41,011 bases of DNA from an uncultured Bacteroidota bacterium (GCA_903834765.1 CAILKE010000037.1:1-41011); one strand, 5' to 3'. Counted from the stretch's first letter, positions 23,432 through 32,854 are shown. Notes: generated by a model from the sequence alone, not told the origin. A program made the numbers and translations.

Positions 23432-24751
23432 TTAGTAACGGTAAGCATCTCCTTTAAAAGGACCTGCAACCGGTACACCAATATAATCAGCTTGATCTTG
23501 TTGTAAAGTATCTAGTTCAACACCGATTTTTGCTAAGTGTAAACGAGCTACTTTTTCATCTAAAATTTTTGGTAATACATATACTTTTTTCTCATAAGTA
23601 GCTGTATTTGTCCATAATTCTAATTGAGCTAATGTTTGGTTTGTAAATGAGTTACTCATTACAAAACTTGGGTGACCTGTAGCACAACCTAAGTTTACTA
23701 AACGACCTTCAGCTAATACAATAATGTTTTTACCATTGATTGTATATTGATCAACTTGTGGTTTAATAGTATCTTTAGTAGAACCATAGGTTTTGTTTAA
23801 CCAAGCCATATCAATTTCTGTATCAAAATGACCAATGTTACAAACAATAGCGCCATGTTTCATTGATTCGAAGTGACGACCAACAATAATATCTTTATTA
23901 CCAGTAGTTGTAACTAAAATATCAGCAATTTTAGCTGCATTGTCCATTTTCATTACTTGATAACCGTCCATCGCAGCTTGTAAAGCACAGATAGGGTCAA
24001 TTTCAGTAACAATTACACGAACACCTTGAGATGATAACGATAAAGCAGAACCTTTTCCAACATCACCATAACCAGCCACAACAGCTACTTTACCAGCCAT
24101 CATCACGTCAGTAGCTCTACGAATAGCATCAACTAATGATTCACGACAACCATATTTATTATCAAATTTAGATTTAGTAACCGAATCATTTACGTTGATT
24201 GCAGGTAACAATAAAGTACCATTTTTCATACGCTCATATAAACGGTGAACACCTGTTGTTGTTTCTTCTGATAAGCCTTTGATTCCAGCCGCTAACTCAG
24301 GATATACATCAAACACTAAGTTTGTTAAATCTCCACCATCATCTAAAATCATATTTAATGGCTTACGATCCTCACCAAACCATAATGTTTGCTCAATACA
24401 CCAATCAAACTCTTCAGCAGTCATACCTTTCCAAGCATACACTTGAATACCTGCTGCTGCAATAGCTGCAGCTGCATGATCTTGAGTTGAGAAGATATTA
24501 CATGAACTCCAAGTAACTTCAGCACCTAAAGCTGTTAATGTTTCAATTAATACAGCTGTTTGAATTGTCATATGTAAACAACCCGAAATACGAGCGCCTG
24601 CTAGTGGTTTAGAAGCACCATATTCAACACGAAGAGCCATTAATCCTGGCATTTCTTCTTCTGCTAATTTAATTTCTTTACGACCCCATTCTGCTAATGA
24701 GATGTCTTTCACTTTGTACGCTAAGTACTTTCCTGTTGCTACTGCTGACAT
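23432..24751 (-). CDS. ahcY: Adenosylhomocysteinase
   Basis: 439 residues. The enzyme reversibly splits S-adenosylhomocysteine into adenosine and homocysteine, clearing the product of methyltransferases, with bound NAD. Visible features: [21 protein letters not shown] (48-68, substrate pocket), [12 protein letters not shown] (85-96), LDDGGDLT (137-144), [13 protein letters not shown] (186-198) with the catalytic Lys/Asp pair, the NAD-binding loop [11 protein letters not shown] (226-236), and the C-terminal YRY that reaches into the neighbouring subunit. Single gene with its own promoter and terminator. Cytosolic. Confidence 0.97.
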   Translation of the reverse strand: MSAVATGKYLAYKVKDISLAEWGRKEIKLAEEEMPGLMALRVEYGASKPLAGARISGCLHMTIQTAVLIETLTALGAEVTWSSCNIFSTQDHAAAAIAAAGIQVYAWKGMTAEEFDWCIEQTLWFGEDRKPLNMILDDGGDLTNLVFDVYPELAAGIKGLSEETTTGVHRLYERMKNGTLLLPAINVNDSVTKSKFDNKYGCRESLVDAIRRATDVMMAGKVAVVAGYGDVGKGSALSLSSQGVRVIVTEIDPICALQAAMDGYQVMKMDNAAKIADILVTTTGNKDIIVGRHFESMKHGAIVCNIGHFDTEIDMAWLNKTYGSTKDTIKPQVDQYTINGKNIIVLAEGRLVNLGCATGHPSFVMSNSFTNQTLAQLELWTNTATYEKKVYVLPKILDEKVARLHLAKIGVELDTLQQDQADYIGVPVAGPFKGDAYRY

Positions 24752-24793
24752 GTTTATTTTGTTGATTAAAATTGTTTATTTTTAATAATTGTG

Positions 24794-24824
24794 CGAAGAT
24801 AAGACATAAGTTTGTAACAACAAA
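24794..24824 (-). promoter_or_regulatory. ahcY promoter
   Basis: Read on the minus strand: TTTG (24824-24821), exactly 19 bases, then TATCTTCG (24801-24794), one mismatch from TAnnTTTG. The expected leader before ATG 24751 is about 35-40 nt. The same gap must also hold the divergent promoter of the phosphopantetheinyl transferase operon. Confidence 0.65.
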
Positions 24825-24853
24825 TAAGTAATATAGTTTAATTTATTATCATT

Positions 24854-25441
24854 TTGATTGAGGTTTTTAACATAAAAGAGGACTTGATTTTTGGGATATT
24901 AGACCTAAAAGCATTTTCATTGAACCATTTAAATGTATCAAAACGAGAAATTGAAACGTTAGGTAAAAATTTCTTATTAGCGCATTTAACATCTGAAACT
25001 GCTCAATTAATATACGATGATAAGGGGAAACCCCATTTAGCAGACGATTCAAGGCATCTTTCCATTTCACATTCTCATGATCGTTTAGTTATTATTATTA
25101 ATGACAAAGAAGAAACTGGCATTGACATTGAATTATTAAGAGAAAAAGTGTTAAAAATAAAACACAAATTTTTATCATCAAGCGAATTGTTAGATGCCAA
25201 TGATGATGTTGAAAAATTATTGATTTATTGGGCTGCTAAAGAAACCCTTTATAAAATATATGGTTTAAAAGAAGTTGATTTTATTAAACACTTAGCTGTT
25301 AATCCATTTATCAAACAAACTCATGGAAAGCTGACAGGTTTCATAAATTTATCTAACTTTAATGCTTCGTTTGAACTCAACTATCAATTAATAGATAATT
25401 ACGCGTTAGTTTATGCGTTAAAAAAAATAACTACGTGCTAA
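24854..25441 (+). CDS. 4'-phosphopantetheinyl transferase (Sfp/AcpT type)
   Basis: 195 residues. It moves the phosphopantetheine arm of CoA to a serine of a carrier protein. Motifs: HLSISHSHD (68-76), the Mg-binding GIDIE (89-93), FLSSSE (106-111) and WAAKETLYKIYG (126-137), all in the usual order and spacing. No ATG lies near the 5' end; the frame appears to start at TTG 24854, which is unusual but keeps the family's N-terminus. The stop overlaps the start of the GGGP synthase gene by 7 bp, so the two are coupled. Carrier protein partner not visible; likely the fatty-acid ACP or a polyketide-type carrier. Confidence 0.9.
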   Translation: MIEVFNIKEDLIFGILDLKAFSLNHLNVSKREIETLGKNFLLAHLTSETAQLIYDDKGKPHLADDSRHLSISHSHDRLVIIINDKEETGIDIELLREKVLKIKHKFLSSSELLDANDDVEKLLIYWAAKETLYKIYGLKEVDFIKHLAVNPFIKQTHGKLTGFINLSNFNASFELNYQLIDNYALVYALKKITTC

Positions 25442-26121
25442 CCAAAACGCTTCATACTAAGCTCATCATCCTAATTGATCCGGATAAATATAATCTTGAT
25501 TTAATAGATTTAGCAAATGTTTGCAAGGTTTCTTATATTTTTGTAGGAGGGAGTTCTATCAAAAAAAATAATTTTGAGAAAACAATCAAGTCTATAAAAT
25601 CAAAAACTCAAATTCCCGTTATTATTTTCCCAGGAGATGAAACTCAAATTTCTAAATTCGCAGATGGTTTATTAATATTATCATTATTATCTGGTCGTAA
25701 TCCCGATTATTTGATTGGCAAGCATGTGCATGCTGCTCAACGAATCAAAGCCTCAAATTTGAAAACGATTCCTACAGGTTATATTTTAGTAAATGGAGGT
25801 AAAGCTTCTACTACTCAAAAAATAACGAAAACCAAGGCCTTATCATCATCTAAAGAGATTATAAATACTGCTATTGCAGGAGAATTATTAGGTAAACAAC
25901 TCATTTATTTAGAAGCAGGAAGTGGCGCTAAAAAAGTTGTTACATCTGCATTAATCAAACAAGTAAAAAAGAATATTTCTATACCTTTAATTATTGGAGG
26001 AGGAATAGATTCTGTTACAAAAGCTAAAAACATTATTGCTACAAATCCCGATTATATGGTTGTTGGAAATGTTCTTGAAAAAACACCCCATTTAATTTTA
26101 GAATTAAGTAAACTATTTTAA
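25435..26121 (+). CDS. Geranylgeranylglyceryl phosphate synthase family (PcrB/GGGPS)
   Basis: 228 residues, a TIM barrel. LIILIDPDKYN (10-20), YIFVGGSSI (35-43), PVIIFPGDETQI (about 60-71), ADGLLILSLLSGRNPDYLIG, YLEAGSGA and the phosphate-binding PLIIGGGIDS followed by VGNVLE match the GGGPS family. The enzyme joins sn-glycerol 1-phosphate to a long prenyl diphosphate by an ether bond, the first archaeal-type lipid step, and is known from Bacteroidota in the second GGGPS group. Prenyl chain length cannot be read directly. The start is GTG 25435, overlapping the preceding gene. It lies 5 bp from the ThiE-like gene. Confidence 0.9.
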   Translation: MLTKTLHTKLIILIDPDKYNLDLIDLANVCKVSYIFVGGSSIKKNNFEKTIKSIKSKTQIPVIIFPGDETQISKFADGLLILSLLSGRNPDYLIGKHVHAAQRIKASNLKTIPTGYILVNGGKASTTQKITKTKALSSSKEIINTAIAGELLGKQLIYLEAGSGAKKVVTSALIKQVKKNISIPLIIGGGIDSVTKAKNIIATNPDYMVVGNVLEKTPHLILELSKLF

Positions 26122-26126
26122 GATAT

Positions 26127-26759
26127 ATGAAATTAGTTGTTATTACCCCATCAAAAAGATTAGATACCGAAATATCTGCTGTTATACAAATGTTTGAGGC
26201 GGGCCTTGAAACGTTGCATGTTCGAAAAAATCATTTTTCAACCAGAGAGTTAGAGGAATATATCAAAGAAATACCCGCTCATTTTCATAACCGAATAATT
26301 ATTCATTCACATCATAAATTAGCACTTAAGTACAATTTAAAGGGGTTTCACTTTACTGAAACTCATTTTAAAAAGAAAATTAAGCTTTGGTGGAATACGA
26401 AAATGATTTACATTCGAAAACCAAAACTAATTAAATCCATATCTCATAGGCGTGTAGAGCAGCTATACCTTGAAGACAAAGTAAAAACAGATTACTGTTT
26501 TTTAGGAACTATGTTTCATAACGTATCTGGTGAATTATATAGTGGTTTTTATCCTGAAATTGTTGATAATGCGATAAAAAAATCTGGAAAAAAAATTTAT
26601 GCTCGAGGGGGAATTAATGAAAGAAGTGTAGAACTTGCCTATAAATTAGGCTTTCACGGAATTGCCTTATATGGCCATTTATGGAAAAGCGATACTCCTT
26701 TTCAAAAATACATCAACTTTGTTAGGTTCTGTAAAGAAAAAAATATTTCGCTTGAATAA
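26127..26759 (+). CDS. ThiE/TenI-like TIM-barrel protein
   Basis: 210 residues of thiamine-phosphate-synthase-like fold: LVVITPSKRLDTE at the N-terminus, GLETLHVRKNHFSTRELEEYI (27-47), IIHSHHKLALKYNLKGFHFTE, and YARGGINERSVELAYKLGFHGIALYGHLW at the C-terminus. True thiamine phosphate synthases carry DVGLHLGQ-type and GPIF-T phosphate motifs; here the first is reduced to LKGFHFTE and the second to FLGTMFH. It is more likely a TenI-like paralogue of uncertain activity than the pathway enzyme. No thi genes adjoin. Last gene of the operon; a short 7-bp hairpin at 26767-26781 separates it from the convergent hydrolase. Confidence 0.75.
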   Translation: MKLVVITPSKRLDTEISAVIQMFEAGLETLHVRKNHFSTRELEEYIKEIPAHFHNRIIIHSHHKLALKYNLKGFHFTETHFKKKIKLWWNTKMIYIRKPKLIKSISHRRVEQLYLEDKVKTDYCFLGTMFHNVSGELYSGFYPEIVDNAIKKSGKKIYARGGINERSVELAYKLGFHGIALYGHLWKSDTPFQKYINFVRFCKEKNISLE

Positions 26760-26782
26760 TGAATGTATAGATTAAATCTATT

Positions 26783-27550
26783 CTATGATATAAATTCCAT
26801 CACACAATTAAAAAAGGCATCTGGTTGTTCGGCATGAACCCAATGCCCACTATTAGCTATAGTTTTTATCTGATAATTTATAAAATGTTCTTTTATTAAA
26901 TCTTCATCCGAATCTAAAATATAATTTGATTTTTCACCACGAATAAATAGTGTATCGGTATCGCATTTACCTTCTGGAATTTCAACACCAATATTATTGT
27001 ATTCTTTGGTAATAGTATCTAAATCAAAACGCCAAGCCATTAACTTAGAGTCATTTTCTTTCCAATAAATATTTTTTAATAAAAATTGTTTCGTTCCAAA
27101 ATCAGTAATGTATTCGTTAAGAACTGCTTCAGCCTCTTTTCTAGTAACTATCTCATTAAAATTAACCGCATTAAGCGCTTTTAAAACAGCATCATGATGA
27201 GGCTCATAAGCTTTAGGAGCAATATCTACAATGATTAATTGTTTCGCTAGGTGAGGAAATAATAATTCGAAAAACATAACTGTTTTTCCACCCATGCTAT
27301 GGCCTAAAATAATTGGTTTTATCAATTGATGAGTTTCAATAAATTCATGCAAATCCTCAGCCATAACTTGATAATTCCAAACTGAACTATGTGGCGATAA
27401 TCCATGGTTACGTTGGTCGATTGTAAATACTCTAAAACCGTTATCTGCAAATCGTTTTGCCAAGGTATTCCAATTATCACTTTGTCCAAATAATCCATGT
27501 AAAATAATCAATGGCTGCCCTTGCCCAAATTCTCTATATGCTAATTCCAT
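26783..27550 (-). CDS. Alpha/beta hydrolase, YbfF-type esterase
   Basis: 255 residues. It has the compact esterase layout of the YbfF group: ILHGLFGQSDNWNTLAK (16-32), VFTIDQRNHGLSPHS (41-55), nucleophile Ser85 in GHSMGGKT, the lid region 120-180, FIRGEKSNYI for the acid strand, and the catalytic His in SGHWVHAEQPDAF near the C-terminus. E. coli YbfF hydrolyses acyl-CoA and small esters; the substrate here is unknown. It begins 8 bp after the cinA stop and is probably co-transcribed with it. Confidence 0.87.
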   Translation of the reverse strand: MELAYREFGQGQPLIILHGLFGQSDNWNTLAKRFADNGFRVFTIDQRNHGLSPHSSVWNYQVMAEDLHEFIETHQLIKPIILGHSMGGKTVMFFELLFPHLAKQLIIVDIAPKAYEPHHDAVLKALNAVNFNEIVTRKEAEAVLNEYITDFGTKQFLLKNIYWKENDSKLMAWRFDLDTITKEYNNIGVEIPEGKCDTDTLFIRGEKSNYILDSDEDLIKEHFINYQIKTIANSGHWVHAEQPDAFFNCVMEFIS

Positions 27551-27558
27551 GTAACTGA

Positions 27559-28824
27559 TTACTCTTCGATTTTTAAAATTAACTTTCTCAACATATTCAT
27601 TGCTGTTGATGCTGTCATATGTATGTTTCGTCCTCTATTATCACCAAATACAAAACACTTAGCAATAATTGTATCATGATAAGCAACGGCAATCCAAGTG
27701 GTACCAACAGGCTTATCTGACGTTCCTCCAGAGGGTCCTGCAATTCCAGATACAGCAATAGACACATCCGATTTAAAAACAGTTAACGTTTCTTTTGCCA
27801 TAGCTTTTACACAAGCTTCGCTCACGGCGCCGTGTTTCTCAAAAATTGTTGGATCAACCTTAAGCAAGGCTTGCTTAAATTCATTATGATAGGGAACAAT
27901 ACAGCCATTATAATAGGCAGAACTACCGGCTACCGATGTTATTAAATGGGAAATATAGCCACCAGTGCAACTTTCAGATAATCCTAATGTTAAGTTTTTT
28001 TCTAGTAAGAGTTTTCCTAATATTTCTTCTATTTTAGGTTGGTCTTTTCCATATTCTTCATAACCATAAATATATTTTTCTATTAATGGTTTGATATTTT
28101 CTACTTCTTTTTCAATTTTGCTAATAAGCTCACCTTCATTTAATCCCTTGCTGCTTAATCTTAAACGAACCATACCAGGTGAAGGTAGGTATGCTAAGCC
28201 AATTTCTTTTTCGGTTAAGCTATCTTCCCAGTCACTAATTAATTCGGATAATACACTCTCCCCTATTCCTTGAGTTAAAATTGTTTTATGATAAATAAAA
28301 GGTAAAGTAAAACGTTTTTTGATTTCAGGGATAAAACCTGAAGTCATTATCATCTGCATTTCATAAGGCACGCCAGGCATCGACATAAAAATGGTATTAT
28401 TTTTTTCCATCCACATCCCAGGCGCTGTTCCATTTTTATTTCTCATTACTAAACATCCTTTGGGAACCAACGCTTGTTTTTTATTGATGTCAGTAACCTC
28501 CTTATTTCGTTTAGCGAAAAACTCTGTAACATCTTTTAACACTTTTTCATCTAATATTAAATCCGTTTCAAAATAATCGCAAAATGTTTTTTTAGTAATA
28601 TCATCTTTTGTGGGGCCAAGCCCTCCGGTAATTAAAACAATATCTGCTCTCTGACTGGCATCCTCAAACGCCTTTAAAATGGCGGTTCTTTCATCAGCAA
28701 CTGAACTCATATGGATAACACTTACCCCGATCATATTCAATTGTTGAGCCATCCAAACAGCATTTGTGTTTATGATTTGACCAATTAATATTTCATTTCC
28801 TATAGTTAAAAGTTCGGCGTTCAT
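27559..28824 (-). CDS. cinA: CinA-family protein: COG1058 domain plus nicotinamide-nucleotide amidohydrolase domain
   Basis: 421 residues in the two-domain form. The N-terminal MoCF/COG1058 domain (1-170) shows LLTIGNEILIGQIINTNAVWMA and LITGGLGPTKDD (65-75), associated with ADP-ribose/CoA pyrophosphatase activity. The C-terminal CinA/PncC domain (about 255-418) shows LGLSESCTGGYISHLIT, SVAGSSAYYNGCIVPYHNEFK and AVSGIAGPSGG, the deamidase that turns NMN to NaMN in pyridine-nucleotide recycling. Both catalytic parts look complete. It heads a two-gene minus-strand unit and is divergent from the DUF4197 gene across a 60-bp gap. Confidence 0.94.
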   Translation of the reverse strand: MNAELLTIGNEILIGQIINTNAVWMAQQLNMIGVSVIHMSSVADERTAILKAFEDASQRADIVLITGGLGPTKDDITKKTFCDYFETDLILDEKVLKDVTEFFAKRNKEVTDINKKQALVPKGCLVMRNKNGTAPGMWMEKNNTIFMSMPGVPYEMQMIMTSGFIPEIKKRFTLPFIYHKTILTQGIGESVLSELISDWEDSLTEKEIGLAYLPSPGMVRLRLSSKGLNEGELISKIEKEVENIKPLIEKYIYGYEEYGKDQPKIEEILGKLLLEKNLTLGLSESCTGGYISHLITSVAGSSAYYNGCIVPYHNEFKQALLKVDPTIFEKHGAVSEACVKAMAKETLTVFKSDVSIAVSGIAGPSGGTSDKPVGTTWIAVAYHDTIIAKCFVFGDNRGRNIHMTASTAMNMLRKLILKIEE

Positions 28825-28826
28825 TG

Positions 28827-28834
28827 TATATTTG
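28827..28834 (+). promoter_or_regulatory. Promoter -7 element upstream of the DUF4197 gene
   Basis: TATATTTG is a perfect TAnnTTTG. It lies 51 bp before ATG 28885, in the narrow gap to divergent cinA. No TTTG is found 19-21 bases upstream, where the sequence is already inside cinA, so only half the consensus is present. Confidence 0.4.
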
Positions 28835-28884
28835 GCAAGCTATTTGTAAAATTCAAAAACTTAAAATTAAATAAAAAAATCATT

Positions 28885-29706
28885 ATGAACATTAAATCAT
28901 TTCTAATAACAGCAATTGTTGCAACAAGTTTAACTTCTCAATCCCAAATTTTAAAAGATGTTTGGAACGCAACCAAAGATGCAGCAAAAGACGCTGCTAA
29001 AGATGCAGCAAAATCTAATACCACCGCAGCTGCTGCCGTTGATATAGCAACAGGTGTAATTGGCTCTCATACAACTACTACTGCTCCGTCATTAACTAAT
29101 GATGAAGTTATCAAAGGGTTAAAAGAAGCCTTAACTATTGGGACTAATAATTCTTCTGGAAATGCATCAAAGGTTGATGGGTATTTAAAAAATCCACAAT
29201 TATTTATTCCTTGGCCAGCAGAAGCCCAAGCAATGAGAGATAAATTGATCAAATTAGGTATGCAAAAAAAGGTAACTGAATTCGAAACCTCTTTAAACAG
29301 AGCCGCTGAAGAAGCTGCTAAAAAAGCATCTCCTGTTTTTATTGATGCGATAACTGGAATGAGCATTGGAGATGGTTTTGCCATTTTGAAAGGAAGTGAT
29401 ACAGCTGCCACTCATTACCTAAGAGAAAAAACATTTACACCTCTTAAAGCTCAATTTATGCCTGTTGTAAAGGAGGCTATTGCAAAAGCGAAAGTAGCTA
29501 GTTTATGGACTCCCCTTGCAAATACTTATAATAAAATACCCGGTGTAAAAAAACAAAACCCTGATTTGAATGATTATATATGCACTAAAGCAGTTAATGG
29601 CTTAATGACTTTAATAAAAAGCGAAGAAGCTAAAATCAGAAAAGACCCTATGGCTCAAGTAACCGATATACTGAAAAAGGTATTTGGTTCGTTAACCAAG
29701 AAATAA
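28885..29706 (+). CDS. Exported DUF4197 protein
   Basis: 273 residues. A signal peptide (MNIKSFLITAIVATSLTSQS) is followed by a short Ala/Lys/Asp low-complexity stretch made of repeated KDAA units (TKDAAKDAAKDAAKS). The DUF4197 domain (about 65-270) contains DEVIKGLKEALTIGTNNS, KNPQLFIPWPAEAQAMRDKL, SIGDGFAILKGSDTAATHYLREKT and NDYICTKAVNGLMTLIKSEE. All these segments are typical of the family, which is widespread and exported but without assigned function. Transcribed alone with a strong terminator behind it. Confidence 0.9.
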   Translation: MNIKSFLITAIVATSLTSQSQILKDVWNATKDAAKDAAKDAAKSNTTAAAAVDIATGVIGSHTTTTAPSLTNDEVIKGLKEALTIGTNNSSGNASKVDGYLKNPQLFIPWPAEAQAMRDKLIKLGMQKKVTEFETSLNRAAEEAAKKASPVFIDAITGMSIGDGFAILKGSDTAATHYLREKTFTPLKAQFMPVVKEAIAKAKVASLWTPLANTYNKIPGVKKQNPDLNDYICTKAVNGLMTLIKSEEAKIRKDPMAQVTDILKKVFGSLTKK

Positions 29707-29724
29707 TATTAATCTCACAGTTAT

Positions 29725-29779
29725 AATCACCAATTCAGAAAACAATTGCTAAGTTTTTTTTGGATTGGTGATTTTTTTT
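29725..29779 (+). terminator. Terminator of the DUF4197 gene
   Basis: AATCACCAAT (29725-29734) and ATTGGTGATT (29764-29773) are perfect reverse complements, followed by a run of T to 29779. The loop is long (29 bases) and itself contains a T-run. It is placed 18 bp after the stop codon, as expected for an intrinsic terminator. Confidence 0.75.
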
Positions 29780-29835
29780 ATTGCTTTTTAATTTATTTTA
29801 ACTATAAAAAAAGTACCATAATTGAGTTATTTTAG

Positions 29836-29843
29836 TACTTTTG
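29836..29843 (+). promoter_or_regulatory. queA promoter -7 element and leader
   Basis: TACTTTTG is a perfect TAnnTTTG; no TTTG is found at -33. The start of transcription near 29850 would give a leader of about 75 nt before ATG 29927. GTACTTTT here pairs with AAAAGTAC at 29809-29816. The leader contains a GC-richer patch (29892-29902 region, GGCCTGAGGGC) but I could not match it to a preQ1 riboswitch. Confidence 0.45.
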
Positions 29844-29926
29844 CGCTCTAAATTATTAATCCCGTAAGATTATGAAATGGCCTGAGGGCTTGTTTCGTTC
29901 TGTCTTATATTAAAACTATAACAGAT

Positions 29927-30976
29927 ATGAAGTTATCGATGTTCAAATTTAATCTGCCTAAAGAATTATTAGCAGAGTACCCATCAAAAAATCGCGATGA
30001 AAGTAAATTAATGGTTGTTGATCGCGCAACTGGAAAAATTACTCATAAAAAATTTAAAGACATTATCAATTACTTTGATGATGGAGATGTGATGATTATG
30101 AATGACACTAAAGTTTTTCCTGCCCGAATGTATGGCAACAAAGAAAAAACTGGTGCTAAAATTGAAGTGTTTTTATTACGTGAATTAAATGCTGAAAGTC
30201 GCTTATGGGACGTTTTAGTTGATCCTGCTCGTAAAATCCGAATTGGTAATAAATTATATTTTGGCGAAAACGATAACGTTGTAGCTGAAGTAATTGATAA
30301 TACTACATCTCGTGGACGTACATTAAGATTCTTATTTGATGGACCTTACGATGAATTCAGAAAAGCATTATATGACCTAGGTGAAACACCATTACCAAAA
30401 TACATCAAACGTGGTGTAGAAGAAAGTGATATTGAACGTTATCAAACTGTGTTTGCAAAAAATGAAGGCGCCGTTGCAGCCCCTACTGCAGGTTTACACT
30501 TTAGTAGAGAATTATTGAAACGCCTTGAAATTAAAGGAGTTCACTATGCTAAACTAACGTTGCACATTGGTTTAGGTACATTTAGAATGGTAGAAGTTGA
30601 GGATTTAACAAAACATAAAATGGATAGCGAAGAAGCTATTATTTCTGAAGAAGCTTGTAAGATTATCAATGAAGGAAAAGATAAAAAGAAAAAAGTATGC
30701 GCTGTAGGAACTACTGTGATGCGTGCTATTGAGTCTTCTGTTTCTACAACTGGACATGTAAACCCTTATAATGGTTGGACAAATAAATTTATTTTCCCTC
30801 CTTATGATTTTTCAGTTGCAAATTGTATGATTACGAACTTCCATATGCCTGAATCTACTTTATTAATGCAGGTTGCGGCTTTTGGAGGTTACGATTTAAT
30901 TATGAAAGCATATAAAGAAGCAATTAAAGAAAAATACCGTTTCTATTCATATGGAGATGCTATGTTGATTCTTTAA
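29927..30976 (+). CDS. queA: S-adenosylmethionine:tRNA ribosyltransferase-isomerase
   Basis: 349 residues, standard length. The enzyme transfers and rearranges the ribosyl part of SAM onto preQ1 in tRNA, giving epoxyqueuosine. Signatures: [35 protein letters not shown], the long [27 protein letters not shown] block, [12 protein letters not shown] and [17 protein letters not shown]. All conserved segments are intact. Single gene between two terminators, with a leader of about 75 nt upstream. Confidence 0.97.
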   Translation: MKLSMFKFNLPKELLAEYPSKNRDESKLMVVDRATGKITHKKFKDIINYFDDGDVMIMNDTKVFPARMYGNKEKTGAKIEVFLLRELNAESRLWDVLVDPARKIRIGNKLYFGENDNVVAEVIDNTTSRGRTLRFLFDGPYDEFRKALYDLGETPLPKYIKRGVEESDIERYQTVFAKNEGAVAAPTAGLHFSRELLKRLEIKGVHYAKLTLHIGLGTFRMVEVEDLTKHKMDSEEAIISEEACKIINEGKDKKKKVCAVGTTVMRAIESSVSTTGHVNPYNGWTNKFIFPPYDFSVANCMITNFHMPESTLLMQVAAFGGYDLIMKAYKEAIKEKYRFYSYGDAMLIL

Positions 30977-30996
30977 TATTGTAACACACAAAATAT

Positions 30997-31034
30997 AAAA
31001 AGAGGCTATCTCACTTTTGAGACAGCCTCTTTTT
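30997..31034. terminator. Strong bidirectional terminator between queA and the peptide-binding protein gene
   Basis: AAAAAGAGGCT (30997-31007) pairs perfectly with AGCCTCTTTTT (31024-31034). After one mismatch TCTCA pairs with TGAGA around a 4-base loop. A and T runs at both ends make it work for the convergent genes on both strands. Confidence 0.9.
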
Positions 31035-31060
31035 ATTTCTACATACTTTAAGAATCGATA

Positions 31061-32722
31061 CTAATGATTAACTTTCTTAACTAATTTTAAGTTCAATAAA
31101 TTCATGGGGTTAGTAGCTAAATCACTGATGTTTTTATGAACTAATCTAATCACTTGATCGTAATAAAGTGGTACAACTGGAGCATCATCTATTAACATCT
31201 GATCCATTTGTTGATACAAAACCTTTTGTACATCTCTGTTTTGCTCTTTGATTGCTTTTTCAAATAAGACGTCAAATTCAGGGTTTTTGTAATGTGTATA
31301 ATTTGACCCAATTGGTGTAAAGTTCTTACTGTAAAATAAACTCAAACAATTTTCTTCATCGGCGTAATCAGCTACCCATGATTTTTTAAAGAAATTATAT
31401 TCGCAACTACCTACTGCTTGTCTTAATACAGAGCTTTTATCTACTGATATTTTAACTTGAATATTATTTTCTGCTAACTGAGATTGAATAAATTCTAATT
31501 GTTCTAAATATGCTTCTGTTGTATGTAATGTAATTTCAGGCATATTTTTACCATCAGGATAACCAGCTTCTATTAAAAGTTGACGAACCTTTTCAGGATT
31601 ATAAGTATACCCTTTTGTAACATTCGCATTAAATGCAGGTAAGCCATTAGGAATAAATCCAGAGGTTGCTGGATATCCAATATTATTTCTAAAATATTTC
31701 ACCATCTTCACTCTGTCAAAACCATAATTAATAGCCTTTCTCAAAGCCTTAATTCGTAATGGCGATTTTTTAACGATGTCAATATTTTCATCAACCAAAA
31801 TTCCTAAGTAATCCGTTTTTAAATACGTTTGCTTTTGTAAATTAAATTTTCTACCATAAGTAGGCTGTAGGTTGCCTGTTTTATCTAATACTTCATTAAT
31901 ATTAAATGCATCAGCTCCGCTCAACATATCATACTTTCCATTTAGTAATTCCATAAAGGCTGTTTCTCTGTCTTTAACAAAAGAAACAGTAACAGCATCT
32001 AAATAAGGCAGGCGATAAGAACCATCAAATTCAAAGTAATTTTCATTTTTTAATAAAACCAATTTAGTTCCTTCATCCCACATTTTAAAAGTAAATGGAC
32101 CTGTACCTACAGGATTTCTTCTAAAATCTTGGCCATAAACTTCAATGGCTTCATATGGTATGACAGAAAAAAAGCTCATTGTTAAGGTACTTAAAAAAGC
32201 GCTAAAAGGTTCTTTTAAATAAATAGAAAGTGTTGTATCGTTAATCGCAGAAAAACCTTTATAATTAGTCTTCTCGCTTCTATCAATATTATTAACATAA
32301 GAAAGAGCACCACTTACTTTTGGATCATACAATCTATTAAAAGAGTACACAAAATCTTTCGCTGTTACAGTTCTACCTTTTTCATTATCAAAACATTTAT
32401 TATTATGAAAGTGAACGTCTTTTCTTAAAATAAATGTATACGTTAACCCATCATCGCTAATAAACCATTTTTTAGCTATACATGGAACAACGGTCAATGA
32501 GTCATTCATTTGAACTAAGCCATTAAATAATTGATTTACTGGCCAAATATTTTCAGTATTACTTGCCATTACTGGGTCGAGGCTTGACACGCCTGCCATT
32601 TCATTATAATTAAAAACAGTACGATTGTCTTGGCCTGTTTTAGAAGAATTACAAGTAGTTGTAAGCACTCCTACTAAAAGGAAAATAAAAAAAACAGGAA
32701 AATATTTTCGACAATAACTCAT
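31061..32722 (-). CDS. ABC-type peptide/nickel substrate-binding protein (SBP_bac_5 family)
   Basis: 553 residues from ATG 32722; a further ATG at 32746 would add eight residues before the signal sequence and is less likely. The N-terminus MSYCRKYFPVFFIFLLVGVLTTTCNSS fits a lipoprotein signal with Cys24, although the lipobox (TTTC) is weak. The mature part follows the family 5 pattern: SSLDPVMASNTENIWPVNQLFNGLV, VTAKDFVYSFNRLYDP, NPVGTGPFTFKMWDEG with NENYFEFDG, LRKAINYGFDR and the C-terminal QMDQMLIDDAPVVPLYYDQ. It would capture oligopeptides for an Opp/Dpp-type importer. No permease or ATPase genes adjoin, so partner subunits are elsewhere. Confidence 0.92.
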   Translation of the reverse strand: MSYCRKYFPVFFIFLLVGVLTTTCNSSKTGQDNRTVFNYNEMAGVSSLDPVMASNTENIWPVNQLFNGLVQMNDSLTVVPCIAKKWFISDDGLTYTFILRKDVHFHNNKCFDNEKGRTVTAKDFVYSFNRLYDPKVSGALSYVNNIDRSEKTNYKGFSAINDTTLSIYLKEPFSAFLSTLTMSFFSVIPYEAIEVYGQDFRRNPVGTGPFTFKMWDEGTKLVLLKNENYFEFDGSYRLPYLDAVTVSFVKDRETAFMELLNGKYDMLSGADAFNINEVLDKTGNLQPTYGRKFNLQKQTYLKTDYLGILVDENIDIVKKSPLRIKALRKAINYGFDRVKMVKYFRNNIGYPATSGFIPNGLPAFNANVTKGYTYNPEKVRQLLIEAGYPDGKNMPEITLHTTEAYLEQLEFIQSQLAENNIQVKISVDKSSVLRQAVGSCEYNFFKKSWVADYADEENCLSLFYSKNFTPIGSNYTHYKNPEFDVLFEKAIKEQNRDVQKVLYQQMDQMLIDDAPVVPLYYDQVIRLVHKNISDLATNPMNLLNLKLVKKVNH

Positions 32723-32854
32723 TATGGCATTTATATTAATTATCAATATTAACTAAAACGAGGCTTTAATTAATAAAGTATTTCAACAGTTTTTCACATT
32801 TGTATGTCAATTGCCTTAAAATGGTTATTTTTAAGTGCTAAAAAAAACTAAATA

